Shown piece after piece: positions 1 through 8,285 of a DNA stretch of 64,000 nucleotides. The stretch's first letter is position 1. Each line of letters starts with the position of its first letter. This DNA comes from Nocardioides sp. Root240 (GTDB taxonomy: Bacteria; Actinomycetota; Actinomycetes; Propionibacteriales; Nocardioidaceae). Position numbers and translations under genes: made by a program. Location: positions 381,906 to 445,905 of the forward strand of contig NZ_LMIT01000010.1 in assembly GCF_001428825.1 (NCBI RefSeq). The letters are read 5' to 3'. Below the pieces are notes generated by a model that did no database searches, had not been told where the DNA came from, and worked only from the letters and a program-made list of their open reading frames with translations.

Positions 1-2
1 AG

Positions 3-1853
3 CGCACCGACCCGATCACGCTCCTCGCCACCACCGCCGGGTACGACGACCCGGAGCGCTGGTGGGAGGACGCGGTCGAGCATCGCGCCCCGTCGTCCCT
101 GGCGAGGTTCGCCCTGCTCCGCGAGGCGATGACGCAGGCCCGTGCCGCGGCTCCGGTCAGCGCCGACAACCTGCGCCGCGAAGCGGCGATGCGCAAGGTG
201 ATCCGCGCGGTGGTCAAGGACGGCCACGAGCGGGTCGCGGTCGTGTGCGGCGCCTACCACGCGCCCGTCCTCGACCCAGCGACCTTCCCTTCGCAGTCCG
301 CCGACAACAAGCTGCTCGCCGGGCTGCCGAAGGTGAAGGTCACCGCGACCTGGGCGCCGTGGACCGCGGGCCGGCTGGCCTACGCGAGCGGGTACGGCGC
401 CGGCGTCACCTCACCGGGCTGGTACCAGCACCTCTTCGCCTGCTGGGCCGAGGGCCGGCCCGACGACGTGGTGCCCGGCTGGTTGACCCGGGTCGCCCGG
501 GCACTGCGCGACGACGGGCTCGACGCGGCGCCGGCGACCGTCGTCGAGGCGGTGCTGCTGGCCGAGGCCCTCGCCGCGGTCCGCGGGCGGCCCAGCGCGG
601 GCCTCGACGAGCTGATGGACGCCAGCCAGACGGTGCTGTGCGGCGGCTCCGCCGTACCGCTGGTGCTGGTGCAGCGGCGGCTGGTGATCGGCGAGGAGCT
701 CGGCCAGGTGCCCGACGGGGTGCCGCTGGTGCCGCTCGCCGAGGACCTCGCGCGCACCCAGCGCTCGCTCCGGATGAAGCCGTCGCCGACCCCGACCTCC
801 GTCACGCTCGACCTGCGCAAGGAGGCTCAGCTCGGGCGCTCCCTGCTGCTCCACCGCCTGACCCTGCTCGGCATCCCGTGGGGGGTCCCGGGCGATGCCG
901 GCCGCACGACCGGCACGTTCAAGGAGGCCTGGGACCTCGAGTGGCAGCCGGAGTTCGCCGTCGCGCTGATCGAGGCCGGGCTGCTCGGCACGACCGTCGT
1001 GGGGGCGGCCGAGGCGCGGGTCCGCGAGGCGGCGGCCGAGGCGAAGGACCTGGCGACCCTCGGCAGGCTGGTCGAGCAGGCGCTCGTCGCCGACCTGCCG
1101 GGCGCGCTCGCGACCGTCGTCGACAGCCTCGCCGCGGCGACCGCCCACCAGCACGACACCCGCTCGCTGCTCGACGCGGTCGAGCCCCTGGCCCGCACCC
1201 AGCGCTACGGCGACGTCCGCAGGGCCGACGTCGGCCGGGTCCGGGAGGTGCTGCAGACCGTCGTGGTCCGCGCGTGCGTCGAGCTCCGCTCGGCCTGTGC
1301 CGCCCTCGACGACGACGCCGCGGCCGCGCTGCGAGCCTCGATCGACGCGGCCCAGCGCGGCATCGCGCTCGTCGGCGTCGGCCGGGACCGCTGGCGCGAG
1401 GCCCTCGCCGGGGTCGCCGCCGACGACCGGATCCACGGCGCGGTCGCGGGCCGGGTCAACCGGATCCTGCTCGACGGCGGCCACCTGACCTCCGGGCGCG
1501 CGGCCGAGCGACTCAGCCGCCAGCTCTCCCGCGGCTCCTCCCCCACCCACGCCGCCGCCTGGCTCGACGGTTTCCTCGACGGCGAGGCCGTGCTGCTCCT
1601 CCACGACCCGACACTCCTCGCCCTGGTCGACACCTGGCTGGGCGAGGTGGACGAGTCGGTGTTCGAGGACCTGCTGCCGTTGCTGCGTCGTACCTTCTCC
1701 CGGTTCGCGCCCGCCGAGCGCCGCCAGGTCGCGACCCGCGTCCGGCACCTCGGCAGCGAGCACGTCGACGCGGCGCGCGACCTCGACCTGGCCGCGGGCC
1801 GTGCCGCCGCGCTGCGCGTGGCGGGCCTGCTCGGCCTGGAGGTGACCCGATGA
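3..1853 (+). CDS. DUF5682 family protein, 5' end outside the window
   Basis: The reading frame is open from the first complete codon, so the gene begins upstream; 616 residues are visible. The VVCGAYHAPVL segment near residue 80 is typical of DUF5682 proteins, a large family of unknown biochemistry found beside MoxR-type AAA ATPase and VWA genes. The rest is Ala/Leu/Asp-rich and predicted helical, with no transmembrane segment seen. The stop codon overlaps the next start as ATGA, so the following VWA gene is translationally coupled. By context it is a component of a MoxR-VWA assembly. The family call rests on recognition of the motif and the neighbour. Confidence 0.75.
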   Translation, partial: RTDPITLLATTAGYDDPERWWEDAVEHRAPSSLARFALLREAMTQARAAAPVSADNLRREAAMRKVIRAVVKDGHERVAVVCGAYHAPVLDPATFPSQSADNKLLAGLPKVKVTATWAPWTAGRLAYASGYGAGVTSPGWYQHLFACWAEGRPDDVVPGWLTRVARALRDDGLDAAPATVVEAVLLAEALAAVRGRPSAGLDELMDASQTVLCGGSAVPLVLVQRRLVIGEELGQVPDGVPLVPLAEDLARTQRSLRMKPSPTPTSVTLDLRKEAQLGRSLLLHRLTLLGIPWGVPGDAGRTTGTFKEAWDLEWQPEFAVALIEAGLLGTTVVGAAEARVREAAAEAKDLATLGRLVEQALVADLPGALATVVDSLAAATAHQHDTRSLLDAVEPLARTQRYGDVRRADVGRVREVLQTVVVRACVELRSACAALDDDAAAALRASIDAAQRGIALVGVGRDRWREALAGVAADDRIHGAVAGRVNRILLDGGHLTSGRAAERLSRQLSRGSSPTHAAAWLDGFLDGEAVLLLHDPTLLALVDTWLGEVDESVFEDLLPLLRRTFSRFAPAERRQVATRVRHLGSEHVDAARDLDLAAGRAAALRVAGLLGLEVTR

Positions 1854-3040
1854 CCGACCGCGACCTCCCGACCCGTTGGCGACTGGTGCTCGGCGGCGAC
1901 GAGGCCGACCCGGCCGACGTACCGCTCTCGGCCGAGGACCTGGTCCGCGACCGCGCCCTCGCCCAGCTGTACGACGGCCAGGGCAGGGGCAACCGCGGCA
2001 AGGGCTCCGGCCCGCGGACCGCCGGCCTCGGCACGTCCGCGCCGAGCGTGAACCGCTGGCTCGGCGACATCCGGACCTACTTCCCGTCCTCGGTCGTGCA
2101 GGTGATGCAGGCCGACGCGATGGACCGGCTCGGCCTCCACCAGCTGCTCCTCGAGCCCGAGACGATGGCGGCGGTCCAGCCCGACCTCAACCTGGTGACG
2201 ACGCTGGTCGGCCTCAACCGGGTGATCCCCGAGCACAGCCGGGCCACCGCGCGCGCCGTGGTCCGCGCCGTCACCGACCAGCTCGAGCAGCGGCTGCGGA
2301 GCAGGACGGTCCAGGCGATCACCGGCGCCGTCGACCGCGCGGCCCGCACCCGTCGCCCGCGCCACCACGAGATCGACTGGCGGCGCACCATCGGCGCGAA
2401 CCTCAAGCACTACCTCCCCGACCACCGGACCGTCGTCCCGGAGCGGCTGCTGGGCAACGCCCGCCGCAGCCGCCAGACCCAGCGCCACATCATCTTGTGC
2501 ATCGACCAGTCCGGCTCGATGGCCGAGTCGGTGGTCCACTCCAGCGTCTTCGGTGCCGTGCTCGCGTCCTTGCGCGCGGTGTCGACGCGGCTGGTCGCCT
2601 TCGACACCGAGGTCGTCGACCTGACCGACGAGATCGAGGACCCCGTCGACGTGCTCTTCGGCGTCCAGCTCGGCGGCGGCACCGACATCAACCGCGCCCT
2701 CGCCTACTGCCAGTCGCTGATCGAGCGGCCGGAGGAGACCGTGCTGGTGCTGATCAGCGACCTCTACGAGGGCGGGATCGCCGAGGAGATGCTGCGCCGC
2801 GCCCACGCGATCACCTCGTCGGGCGCGGTCATGGTCGCCCTGCTCGCCCTCAGCGACTCGGGCGCGCCGTCGTACGACGTCGAGCATGCCGCCGCGCTGT
2901 CGGCCATCGGGGTCCCGGCGTTCGCGTGCACGCCCGACCAGTTCCCCGACCTGATGGCCGCCGCGATCGAGAAGCAGGACCTGGCCCAGTGGGCGGCCGC
3001 GAACGACATCGCGATCGCGGGGCCGCCGGCCGAGGAGTAG
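1850..3040 (+). CDS. VWA domain protein of a MoxR-type cluster
   Basis: 396 residues. The C-terminal half is a von Willebrand A fold with an apparently complete MIDAS: DQSGS near residue 219, GGGTDIN near 278 and SDLYEGG near 303, which would coordinate a divalent metal. The N-terminal half is helical with a basic, Gly-rich stretch (about residues 43-56) typical of CoxE-like VWA proteins. Start chosen at the ATG that overlaps the previous stop (ATGA). VWA proteins of this type act with MoxR AAA ATPases as metal-dependent chaperone or co-factor-insertion modules; the ATPase would be expected upstream of the window. The substrate is unknown. Confidence 0.85.
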   Translation: MTDRDLPTRWRLVLGGDEADPADVPLSAEDLVRDRALAQLYDGQGRGNRGKGSGPRTAGLGTSAPSVNRWLGDIRTYFPSSVVQVMQADAMDRLGLHQLLLEPETMAAVQPDLNLVTTLVGLNRVIPEHSRATARAVVRAVTDQLEQRLRSRTVQAITGAVDRAARTRRPRHHEIDWRRTIGANLKHYLPDHRTVVPERLLGNARRSRQTQRHIILCIDQSGSMAESVVHSSVFGAVLASLRAVSTRLVAFDTEVVDLTDEIEDPVDVLFGVQLGGGTDINRALAYCQSLIERPEETVLVLISDLYEGGIAEEMLRRAHAITSSGAVMVALLALSDSGAPSYDVEHAAALSAIGVPAFACTPDQFPDLMAAAIEKQDLAQWAAANDIAIAGPPAEE

Positions 3041-3041
3041 C

Positions 3042-3440
3042 TCAGGCAGCCGTCGAGCCGAGCAGGTGCTGCTTGACGAGGGTCATGTCGGCCTCGAGGT
3101 GGGACAGTCGCAGGTCGGTCATCTCCGTGCCGTGGTGGACCTTGTCGTCGAGGGCGTCGAAGCGGCGGTCGAGGGCGTCGAAACGGCCGTCCATCGCGTC
3201 GAAACGGCCGTCCATCGCGTCGAAACGGCCGTCCATCGCGTCGAAACGAACGTCCATCGCGACCAGCCGGGCTGAGAGCCGCTGCTCACTCGCGCCGACG
3301 GCGTCCGTCACGACCTCCTGCGCGATGGTGCGCATCTGGCGGGTCAGCGTTGTCACCAGCCAGCGCAGCGTGGCCACACCCGTCGCCACCACGACGGCGA
3401 CGCCGAGGATGGCTGCAGTCCAGGTGTTCACGGTGTCCAT
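3042..3440 (-). CDS. small membrane-anchored coiled-coil protein
   Basis: 132 residues with start taken at the ATG at 3440, preceded by a GGGAAGGGG ribosome-binding stretch; a longer frame reaches upstream but has no better signal. One N-terminal transmembrane helix (about residues 5-27) is followed by a charged helical region. Around residues 60-95 lie exact heptad repeats of the type RFDAMDG/RFDALDR with Phe, Met and Leu in the core, then a second helix ending near the C terminus. The layout suggests a bitopic protein with a cytoplasmic or external coiled coil that oligomerises. No function is recognised. It converges on the VWA gene (1 bp apart). Confidence 0.7.
   Translation of the reverse strand: MDTVNTWTAAILGVAVVVATGVATLRWLVTTLTRQMRTIAQEVVTDAVGASEQRLSARLVAMDVRFDAMDGRFDAMDGRFDAMDGRFDALDRRFDALDDKVHHGTEMTDLRLSHLEADMTLVKQHLLGSTAA
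3135..3260 (-). repeat. 21-bp tandem repeat inside a coiled-coil gene
   Basis: Three identical copies (3177-3197, 3198-3218, 3219-3239) are followed by a near-identical one (3240-3260). They are preceded by a diverged copy (3156-3176) and a very degenerate one (3135-3155). Each unit encodes one heptad of the type RFDAMDG, so copy-number change would lengthen the coiled coil by exactly seven residues. Confidence 0.9.
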
Positions 3441-3541
3441 GGTGCCCCTTCCCGAAGGATCGGTCGAGGCGAAGGTACGTCGGTTCCCCGCGGGCCGCAG
3501 GCGGAGCGCATCGGCCTGTGGAGAAACCACCGCGGAAGGGC

Positions 3542-4087
3542 TCAGGCCTGCGCGGCCGCCCGGGCCGCGTCGAGCTCGGCCTTGGTCAGCACCGCGCGCA
3601 CCTCGAGCGACACGTCGGCCAGCGGGTTCTCGCCGGCCGGGCTGCGGTCGATCGCGCAGACGACGGTGTCGACGATCGCACCACCCGCGCGCAGCGCGTT
3701 CGTCGCGTCGCGCACCGCACCGCCGGTGGTGATCACGTCCTCGATCAGCACGATCCGCCTGCCGTCGAACAACGGGCCCTCGGCCAGCTTGGCGGTGCCG
3801 TACTCCTTGGCCTTCTTGCGCACGAACACGACCGGGATGCCGACGAGCTGGCTCACCGCCGTGGCGATCGGGATGCCGCCCATCTCCAGGCCGCCGAGCA
3901 GCTCGGCGTCGCCCGGCAACAGCTGCGCGACCTCCCGGGCCACCCGCGCGAGCAGCTGCGGGTCCGCCTCGAAGAGGTACTTGTCGAAGTACTCGTTGCT
4001 CACCTGGCCGGACCGGAGGGTGAACTCACCCGTCAGGCGGCAGGTGGCGTCGATGTCGGCGGCGAGGGCGGTGTCCGTGGTCGTCAC
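3542..4087 (-). CDS. pyrE: orotate phosphoribosyltransferase
   Basis: 181 residues, the usual length. Catalyses transfer of phosphoribosyl from PRPP to orotate in de novo pyrimidine synthesis (cytoplasm). The PRPP-binding signature VLIEDVITTGGA lies near residues 115-126, and the flexible catalytic loop with RKKAKEYG near 90 carries the active-site lysines. The start is a GTG with no Shine-Dalgarno sequence but with TAGCCT seven bases upstream, consistent with a leaderless mRNA; that -10 box overlaps the stop codon of the gene behind it. It stands alone, not in a pyr operon. Confidence 0.93.
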   Translation of the reverse strand: MTTTDTALAADIDATCRLTGEFTLRSGQVSNEYFDKYLFEADPQLLARVAREVAQLLPGDAELLGGLEMGGIPIATAVSQLVGIPVVFVRKKAKEYGTAKLAEGPLFDGRRIVLIEDVITTGGAVRDATNALRAGGAIVDTVVCAIDRSPAGENPLADVSLEVRAVLTKAELDAARAAAQA

Positions 4088-4094
4088 GGGTTTC

Positions 4095-4100
4095 AGGCTA
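4095..4100 (-). promoter_or_regulatory. putative -10 box of leaderless pyrE
   Basis: TAGCCT followed by 7 nt and the GTG start at 4087. The box overlaps the stop codon (4098-4100) of the upstream gene. Inferred from sequence pattern only. Confidence 0.5.
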
Positions 4101-5822
4101 GTGCGACCGCACCCGTCCGAACGACAGGGTCCGGTACGTCGCCCGGTAGCCGGGCGTGCCCACGGCCACCCGCACCGCCACTGTCCGGCCCCGCCACGCC
4201 CGCCTGAGCACCAGCTGCCGCGTGGTCGCGCCCGCGACGGCCCGACCGCCGACGTACCACCGGTAGGTGGCGCGGAGCCGGTGTGCCCTGCCGTCGGCGG
4301 AGTAGGCCGGCGCGGTCACTCCCACGGTCCGCCCCACGCGGGGCGTGCCGGACCGCACCGGCCACCGGGTGATCCAGGCGGCCGGGATCGTGCCCGGCAC
4401 CACGACCGGGGTCTGCGAGGACAGCGAGGTGCCGGGACCGGTGAACCACGTCGGGTGATCGGCCGTGACCTCGACCCGGAGCCGGGCGCCGAGGTCGGCC
4501 GGCGTGACGACGTAGGTCGCCGACGTGGCGCCGGGGATCGGCGTCGCTCCGCGGAACCACCGCCAGGTGTGGGAGTACGTCGGCGCCGTCGGCCGCCAGG
4601 AACCGGCGGTGGCGGTGAGCCTTCGCCCGACGGCGACCGTGCCGGTCACGGTCGGCGGCGCCACGGCCAGCGGCGTGGTGTTCTCGACGACGACCGTCGG
4701 CGAGTCGATGGGCGCACCGTTGTACGCCCAGCCCGGCGCCGGCACCGCCCGGACGGAGATCCCGACCTCCCAGCCGTCGTCCATCCCGTTCAGCACGTAC
4801 GTCGGCGCGGTGGCACCGTCGACCGCGACCCCGTTGCGGTACCACTGGAAGCGCGTCCGCACGGTCGGGTCCGACCAGACCACGTCGCTGTGCGCCGTCA
4901 GCGTGCGGCCCCACTCCGGGGCGCCGGTCAACGTCACCCCGCCGCTCGCGTGTCCCACCTCGAACCCGAAGGAGTACGTGCCGGCGTCGTGGCCCGCCCC
5001 GACCCGGTAGCCCAGGTCGAGCAGGCCGATGGACCCGGCACCGAAGGCGGTCCCGCCCGCGCCGCCGACGGCGCTGCTCAGGCCGCCGGTCGCGAACGAG
5101 AAGGCGTAGCCGTGGCCGGTCTCGTCGACGAAGCGCACGGCGTACCTGTGCTCCCACGGCGGGGAGATCAGGTCGAACTCGAACGTGCCCGTCGCGTCGA
5201 GGGTCTGCGCGGGCACGCCGGCGACCCGGTACCAGCCGCCGGGGACCTGCGGATACCAGGCACCGCCGTCCTCGCGCCACAACTCGGCCACCACGCCCGC
5301 GGTGGTGTGCCCGGCCGGCGCGGCGACCTTCCCCGTGTACGGGTACGTCGGGAAGCTCGTCAGCAGCGGCACGGACTCCAGGTCGGTGGCGGCCCCGTCC
5401 GTCACCGACAGCGCCGTCGCCCCGGTGATGGTCAGGGCGCCGATCCCGCCGTCGTACGCACACACGCCGGCCGGCGCCGCGCCCGGCCCGGACCACCAGC
5501 GGTCCCGCCCGTCGCAGGTGTTCATGTCCGACCACGACGTGCCGTAGCCGACGTAGTAGCTGCCGGTGGGCAGGCCGGTGACGGCGAAGCTGCCGTCCGG
5601 TTCGGTCCAGTCGGTCGCGACCCGGTGGTACGCCGGATCGCTCGCCGACACCACGACCACCTGGACCACCTGGACGTCGTAGCCGGCGGGGACGGTGACC
5701 GTGCCGGTGATCGAGCCGGTCCCGGCCGCGCGGGCCGGCGTCGCCGCACCCGCGACGAGCACCAGGGACGGCGCGAGGACCGCCGCCAGGGCAGCGAGGA
5801 AGGTCAGGAGTCTCCGGCTCAC
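4098..5822 (-). CDS. secreted protein with carboxypeptidase-regulatory-like and Ig-like repeats
   Basis: 574 residues from a GTG at 5822; an in-frame ATG at 5891 is an alternative. The GTG gives a compact signal peptide (MSRRLLTFL, hydrophobic core, cleavage near ATPARA). Residues about 35-95 form a CarboxypepD-regulatory-like beta sandwich (GSITGTV, then PDGSFAVTGLPTGSYYVGY). A middle region of unknown fold follows. The C-terminal half has three or four repeats with the pattern GR-x-LTA-W-x-W-Y/F-R-x-G-x-x-I/V-x-GAT, typical of actinobacterial cell-surface proteins. There are no sortase motif and no catalytic residues that I recognise. It is likely an exported binding or structural protein. 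Confidence 0.75.
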   Translation of the reverse strand: MSRRLLTFLAALAAVLAPSLVLVAGAATPARAAGTGSITGTVTVPAGYDVQVVQVVVVSASDPAYHRVATDWTEPDGSFAVTGLPTGSYYVGYGTSWSDMNTCDGRDRWWSGPGAAPAGVCAYDGGIGALTITGATALSVTDGAATDLESVPLLTSFPTYPYTGKVAAPAGHTTAGVVAELWREDGGAWYPQVPGGWYRVAGVPAQTLDATGTFEFDLISPPWEHRYAVRFVDETGHGYAFSFATGGLSSAVGGAGGTAFGAGSIGLLDLGYRVGAGHDAGTYSFGFEVGHASGGVTLTGAPEWGRTLTAHSDVVWSDPTVRTRFQWYRNGVAVDGATAPTYVLNGMDDGWEVGISVRAVPAPGWAYNGAPIDSPTVVVENTTPLAVAPPTVTGTVAVGRRLTATAGSWRPTAPTYSHTWRWFRGATPIPGATSATYVVTPADLGARLRVEVTADHPTWFTGPGTSLSSQTPVVVPGTIPAAWITRWPVRSGTPRVGRTVGVTAPAYSADGRAHRLRATYRWYVGGRAVAGATTRQLVLRRAWRGRTVAVRVAVGTPGYRATYRTLSFGRVRSH

Positions 5823-5935
5823 CGGGCCAGTCTCGACAGGTCCGCGCGCCGGTGCGTCAGGGTTCGACCCCAACAACACCGGGCTGGGCATGTGCCGGGC
5901 GGCTTCAGGGCCGCCAGGCGTTGCCTGACATGCCC

Positions 5936-5941
5936 TAGGGT
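5936..5941 (+). promoter_or_regulatory. putative -10 box of leaderless aminotransferase gene
   Basis: TAGGGT followed by 7 nt and the GTG at 5949; no Shine-Dalgarno sequence is present, so a leaderless transcript is likely. Confidence 0.5.
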
Positions 5942-5948
5942 CGGGGCC

Positions 5949-7118
5949 GTGCCTTCCGCAGCCCGTCGCGTCGCCGGCATGGGCGAGACGATCTTCGCCG
6001 AGATGTCCGCGCTCGCCGTCCGTACCGGTGCGGTCAACCTCGGGCAGGGGTTCCCCGACACCGACGGCCCGGTCGAGCTGCTCGACGCCGCGGTCGCTGC
6101 CCTGCACGGCGGTGCCAACCAGTACGCGCCCGGGATCGGGATCCCCGCGCTGCGGCAGGCGATCGCCCGCCACCAGCAGCGGCACTACGGCATCGAGCTC
6201 GACCCCGACCGGCAGGTCGTGGTGACGACCGGGTGCACCGAGGCGATCGCGGGGGCACTGCTGGGCCTGGTCGACCCGGGCGACGAGGTGGTCGTGCTGG
6301 AGCCGTACTACGACTCGTACACCGCGATCATCGACTTCGCCGGCGGCGTACGGCGCCCGGTGACGCTGCGGGCGCCGGACTTCCGGCTCGACCCCGACGA
6401 GCTCGCTGCCGCGGTCTCGCCGCGGACCAAGCTGATCCTGCTCAACACCCCGCACAACCCGACCGGCCGGGTGCTCGACGCCGACGAGCTCGCCGCCGTC
6501 GCGCGGGTGGCGCAGGAGCACGACCTGCTGGTCGTCACCGACGAGGTCTACGAGCACCTCGCCCTCGACGGTCAGCACGTGCCGATCTCGACCCTGCCGG
6601 GCATGGCCGAGCGCACGCTGACCCTCTCCAGCGCGGGCAAGTCGTACTCCGTGACCGGCTGGAAGGTCGGCTGGGCGACCGGGCCGGGCGAGCTCGTCGC
6701 GGCCGTGACCGCGGCGAAGCAGTGGCTGACGTTCACCTCCGGGGCGCCCCTGCAGCCCGCGGTCGCGCACGCGCTCGACCACCAGCCCGACTTCCCGGCC
6801 CGCCTCGCGGCCTCGCTGCGGGAGCGGCGTGACGAGCTGGTCGGCGGCCTGCGCGCGGCCGGGCTGACGACGTACTCGCCCCAGGGGACCTACTTCGCCA
6901 CGACCGACGTCACCGACCTCGGCTGGGCGAGCGGCGGCGACTTCTGCCGGGCGCTGCCCGGGCGGGCGGGGGTGGTGGCGATCCCGTCGGAGGTGTTCTA
7001 CGACGCCCCGGACGCGCCCGGCGCCGGCCGGCACCTGGTCCGGTGGGCGTTCTGCAAGCGGCCCGAGGTGATCGCCGAGGCGGTCCGACGGCTGGCAGCC
7101 GCCGACCTCACGGCCTGA
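5949..7118 (+). CDS. PLP-dependent class I/II aminotransferase
   Basis: 389 residues. Fold-type I aminotransferase with NLGQGFPDTDGP near residue 25, the NTPHNPTGRV substrate/cofactor loop near 170, TDEVYEHL (PLP-binding Asp and Tyr) near 200, the Schiff-base lysine in SSAGKSYSVTGWKVGW near 235, and the C-terminal Arg in HLVRWAFCKR that binds the substrate carboxylate. The family includes kynurenine/glutamine transaminases and N-succinyldiaminopimelate aminotransferase (DapC-like), which cannot be separated by eye. The GTG start adds the usual N-terminal residues before ETIFAEMSAL; an ATG at 5979 would cut these off. It ends 3 bp from the convergent membrane gene. Confidence 0.88.
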   Translation: MPSAARRVAGMGETIFAEMSALAVRTGAVNLGQGFPDTDGPVELLDAAVAALHGGANQYAPGIGIPALRQAIARHQQRHYGIELDPDRQVVVTTGCTEAIAGALLGLVDPGDEVVVLEPYYDSYTAIIDFAGGVRRPVTLRAPDFRLDPDELAAAVSPRTKLILLNTPHNPTGRVLDADELAAVARVAQEHDLLVVTDEVYEHLALDGQHVPISTLPGMAERTLTLSSAGKSYSVTGWKVGWATGPGELVAAVTAAKQWLTFTSGAPLQPAVAHALDHQPDFPARLAASLRERRDELVGGLRAAGLTTYSPQGTYFATTDVTDLGWASGGDFCRALPGRAGVVAIPSEVFYDAPDAPGAGRHLVRWAFCKRPEVIAEAVRRLAAADLTA

Positions 7119-7121
7119 CCG

Positions 7122-8159
7122 TCAGCGCCTGGTCCGGTACCACTGCGACACCTCGGGCCGCAGCAGCAGCCAGGTGCCCGTCGCGAGGGTCAGCGTGACG
7201 ACCACCAGCGGCGGACCGCTGAGCGCCATGACCAGGCTCAGGAGGGCGGCGCAGACGCCGGAGACGGCGAGCGTGATCCGCGCCCAGTTCTGCCCGAGGA
7301 AGGCGACCACCGCGAGCACGATGGCGAACAGCGCCCACAGCACCAGTGCGACGACCATGACGGAGAAGTAGACGACCAGCGTGTCGGCGGTCAGCTCGCT
7401 GGAGGCCACCAGGTCCGGCTGCTGGTCCTTGAGGTCGGCGAAGAACTCGTCGCGGTTGGCCGCCAGGACCACCCCCACGAGCACCAGCCCGACGGACACC
7501 ACCGTCGAGAGCACCCAGGTCAGGAGGCAGGCCGCGACCAGCGCGCCCGGGCGTCGTACGACGGCGAGGCGGCGGTCCGGGAGCCGGAACCCCGGCACGG
7601 GGGCCATCGGCGGCAGCTGCGGCGCCTGGCCGGGAGCGGGCGGCTGGGACGGCTGCTGCCCGGGAGCGGGCGGGAGGGTCGGGCTGCCGGAACGCAGGTC
7701 CGCGACCCGTGCCGCACGACGGGCGTCGTAGCGCTGGGCCCACGGTCGCCCGGCGTACCAGTCGCGGGTGGGCTGGGCCCAGAGCAGGGCGATGCCGAAC
7801 ACGGCCATGATGGCGATGACGACCTCCGTCGCGAGGGCCGCCAGGAGGAGCAGGGGCGCCAGCACGGAGAGCACGATGCGGGCGCTCGGCGAGCGCTGGA
7901 ACACCTGGTACCCGAGGATCGCGGCCGCGGCCGCGGCACCTGCTCCGGTCAGGCAGAGCACGCGCAGCACGCCGACCAGGGTGTCGACCGACATGTCGAG
8001 GTTGTTGGCCGAGAGCCACCGCTCGAGGCCCTGCTGGACCTCGAGCGTGTGGAGGGTCGAGATGCGCTGCCAGGCGGACAGGATCAGCACGATCGACCCG
8101 CCGATGATCAGCACGCCGGCGAGGGTCGCCTGGGGCGGTCGGGGCTGGGGCTGATTCAT
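7122..8159 (-). CDS. multi-pass membrane protein with proline-rich loop
   Basis: 345 residues with about seven hydrophobic segments. One is at residues 12-30, two are around 62-84 and 94-130, then a long Pro/Gln-rich cytoplasmic loop (about 160-190, repeats of PPAPGQ) is followed by four helices to the C terminus. No enzymatic motif is recognised. Similar Pro-rich integral membrane proteins of unknown role are common in Nocardioides. The ATG at 8159 follows the clpB gene in the same direction but is separated from it by the double-hairpin element at 8191-8274, so independent transcription is likely. Confidence 0.7.
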   Translation of the reverse strand: MNQPQPRPPQATLAGVLIIGGSIVLILSAWQRISTLHTLEVQQGLERWLSANNLDMSVDTLVGVLRVLCLTGAGAAAAAAILGYQVFQRSPSARIVLSVLAPLLLLAALATEVVIAIMAVFGIALLWAQPTRDWYAGRPWAQRYDARRAARVADLRSGSPTLPPAPGQQPSQPPAPGQAPQLPPMAPVPGFRLPDRRLAVVRRPGALVAACLLTWVLSTVVSVGLVLVGVVLAANRDEFFADLKDQQPDLVASSELTADTLVVYFSVMVVALVLWALFAIVLAVVAFLGQNWARITLAVSGVCAALLSLVMALSGPPLVVVTLTLATGTWLLLRPEVSQWYRTRR

Positions 8160-8190
8160 GACCCCATTCCACCAGACCGCCCCAGCGTCG

Positions 8191-8274
8191 GGGTTCGTGG
8201 CCTTTCCTTGCGGTTGTCGGCCGTTGCAACGGCCGACAACCGCAGGAATCCCCGCCTGAGCGGGGATTCCTGCA
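8191..8274. repeat. 84-bp double-hairpin repeat element, copy 1
   Basis: A perfect 34-bp palindrome (8210-8243, GC at its centre) abuts a second hairpin with 14-bp arms (8242-8255 and 8260-8273, loop of 4). A second copy of the same length lies at 49029-49112. The conserved outer motif GGGTTCGTG opens both copies. It lies between the clpB stop and the next co-directional start, so it may also act as a terminator or mRNA-stabilising structure. Confidence 0.85.
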
Positions 8275-8285
8275 GCACCCGCGCG

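Noticed and set aside
3156..3260. CRISPR-like or intergenic repeat
   Set aside because: The repeats are contiguous and in frame inside a coiled-coil gene.
4098..7034. 978-residue minus-strand frame running through the aminotransferase gene
   Set aside because: Only the part from 5822 downward has a signal peptide and sensible domains; the rest is antisense to the aminotransferase.
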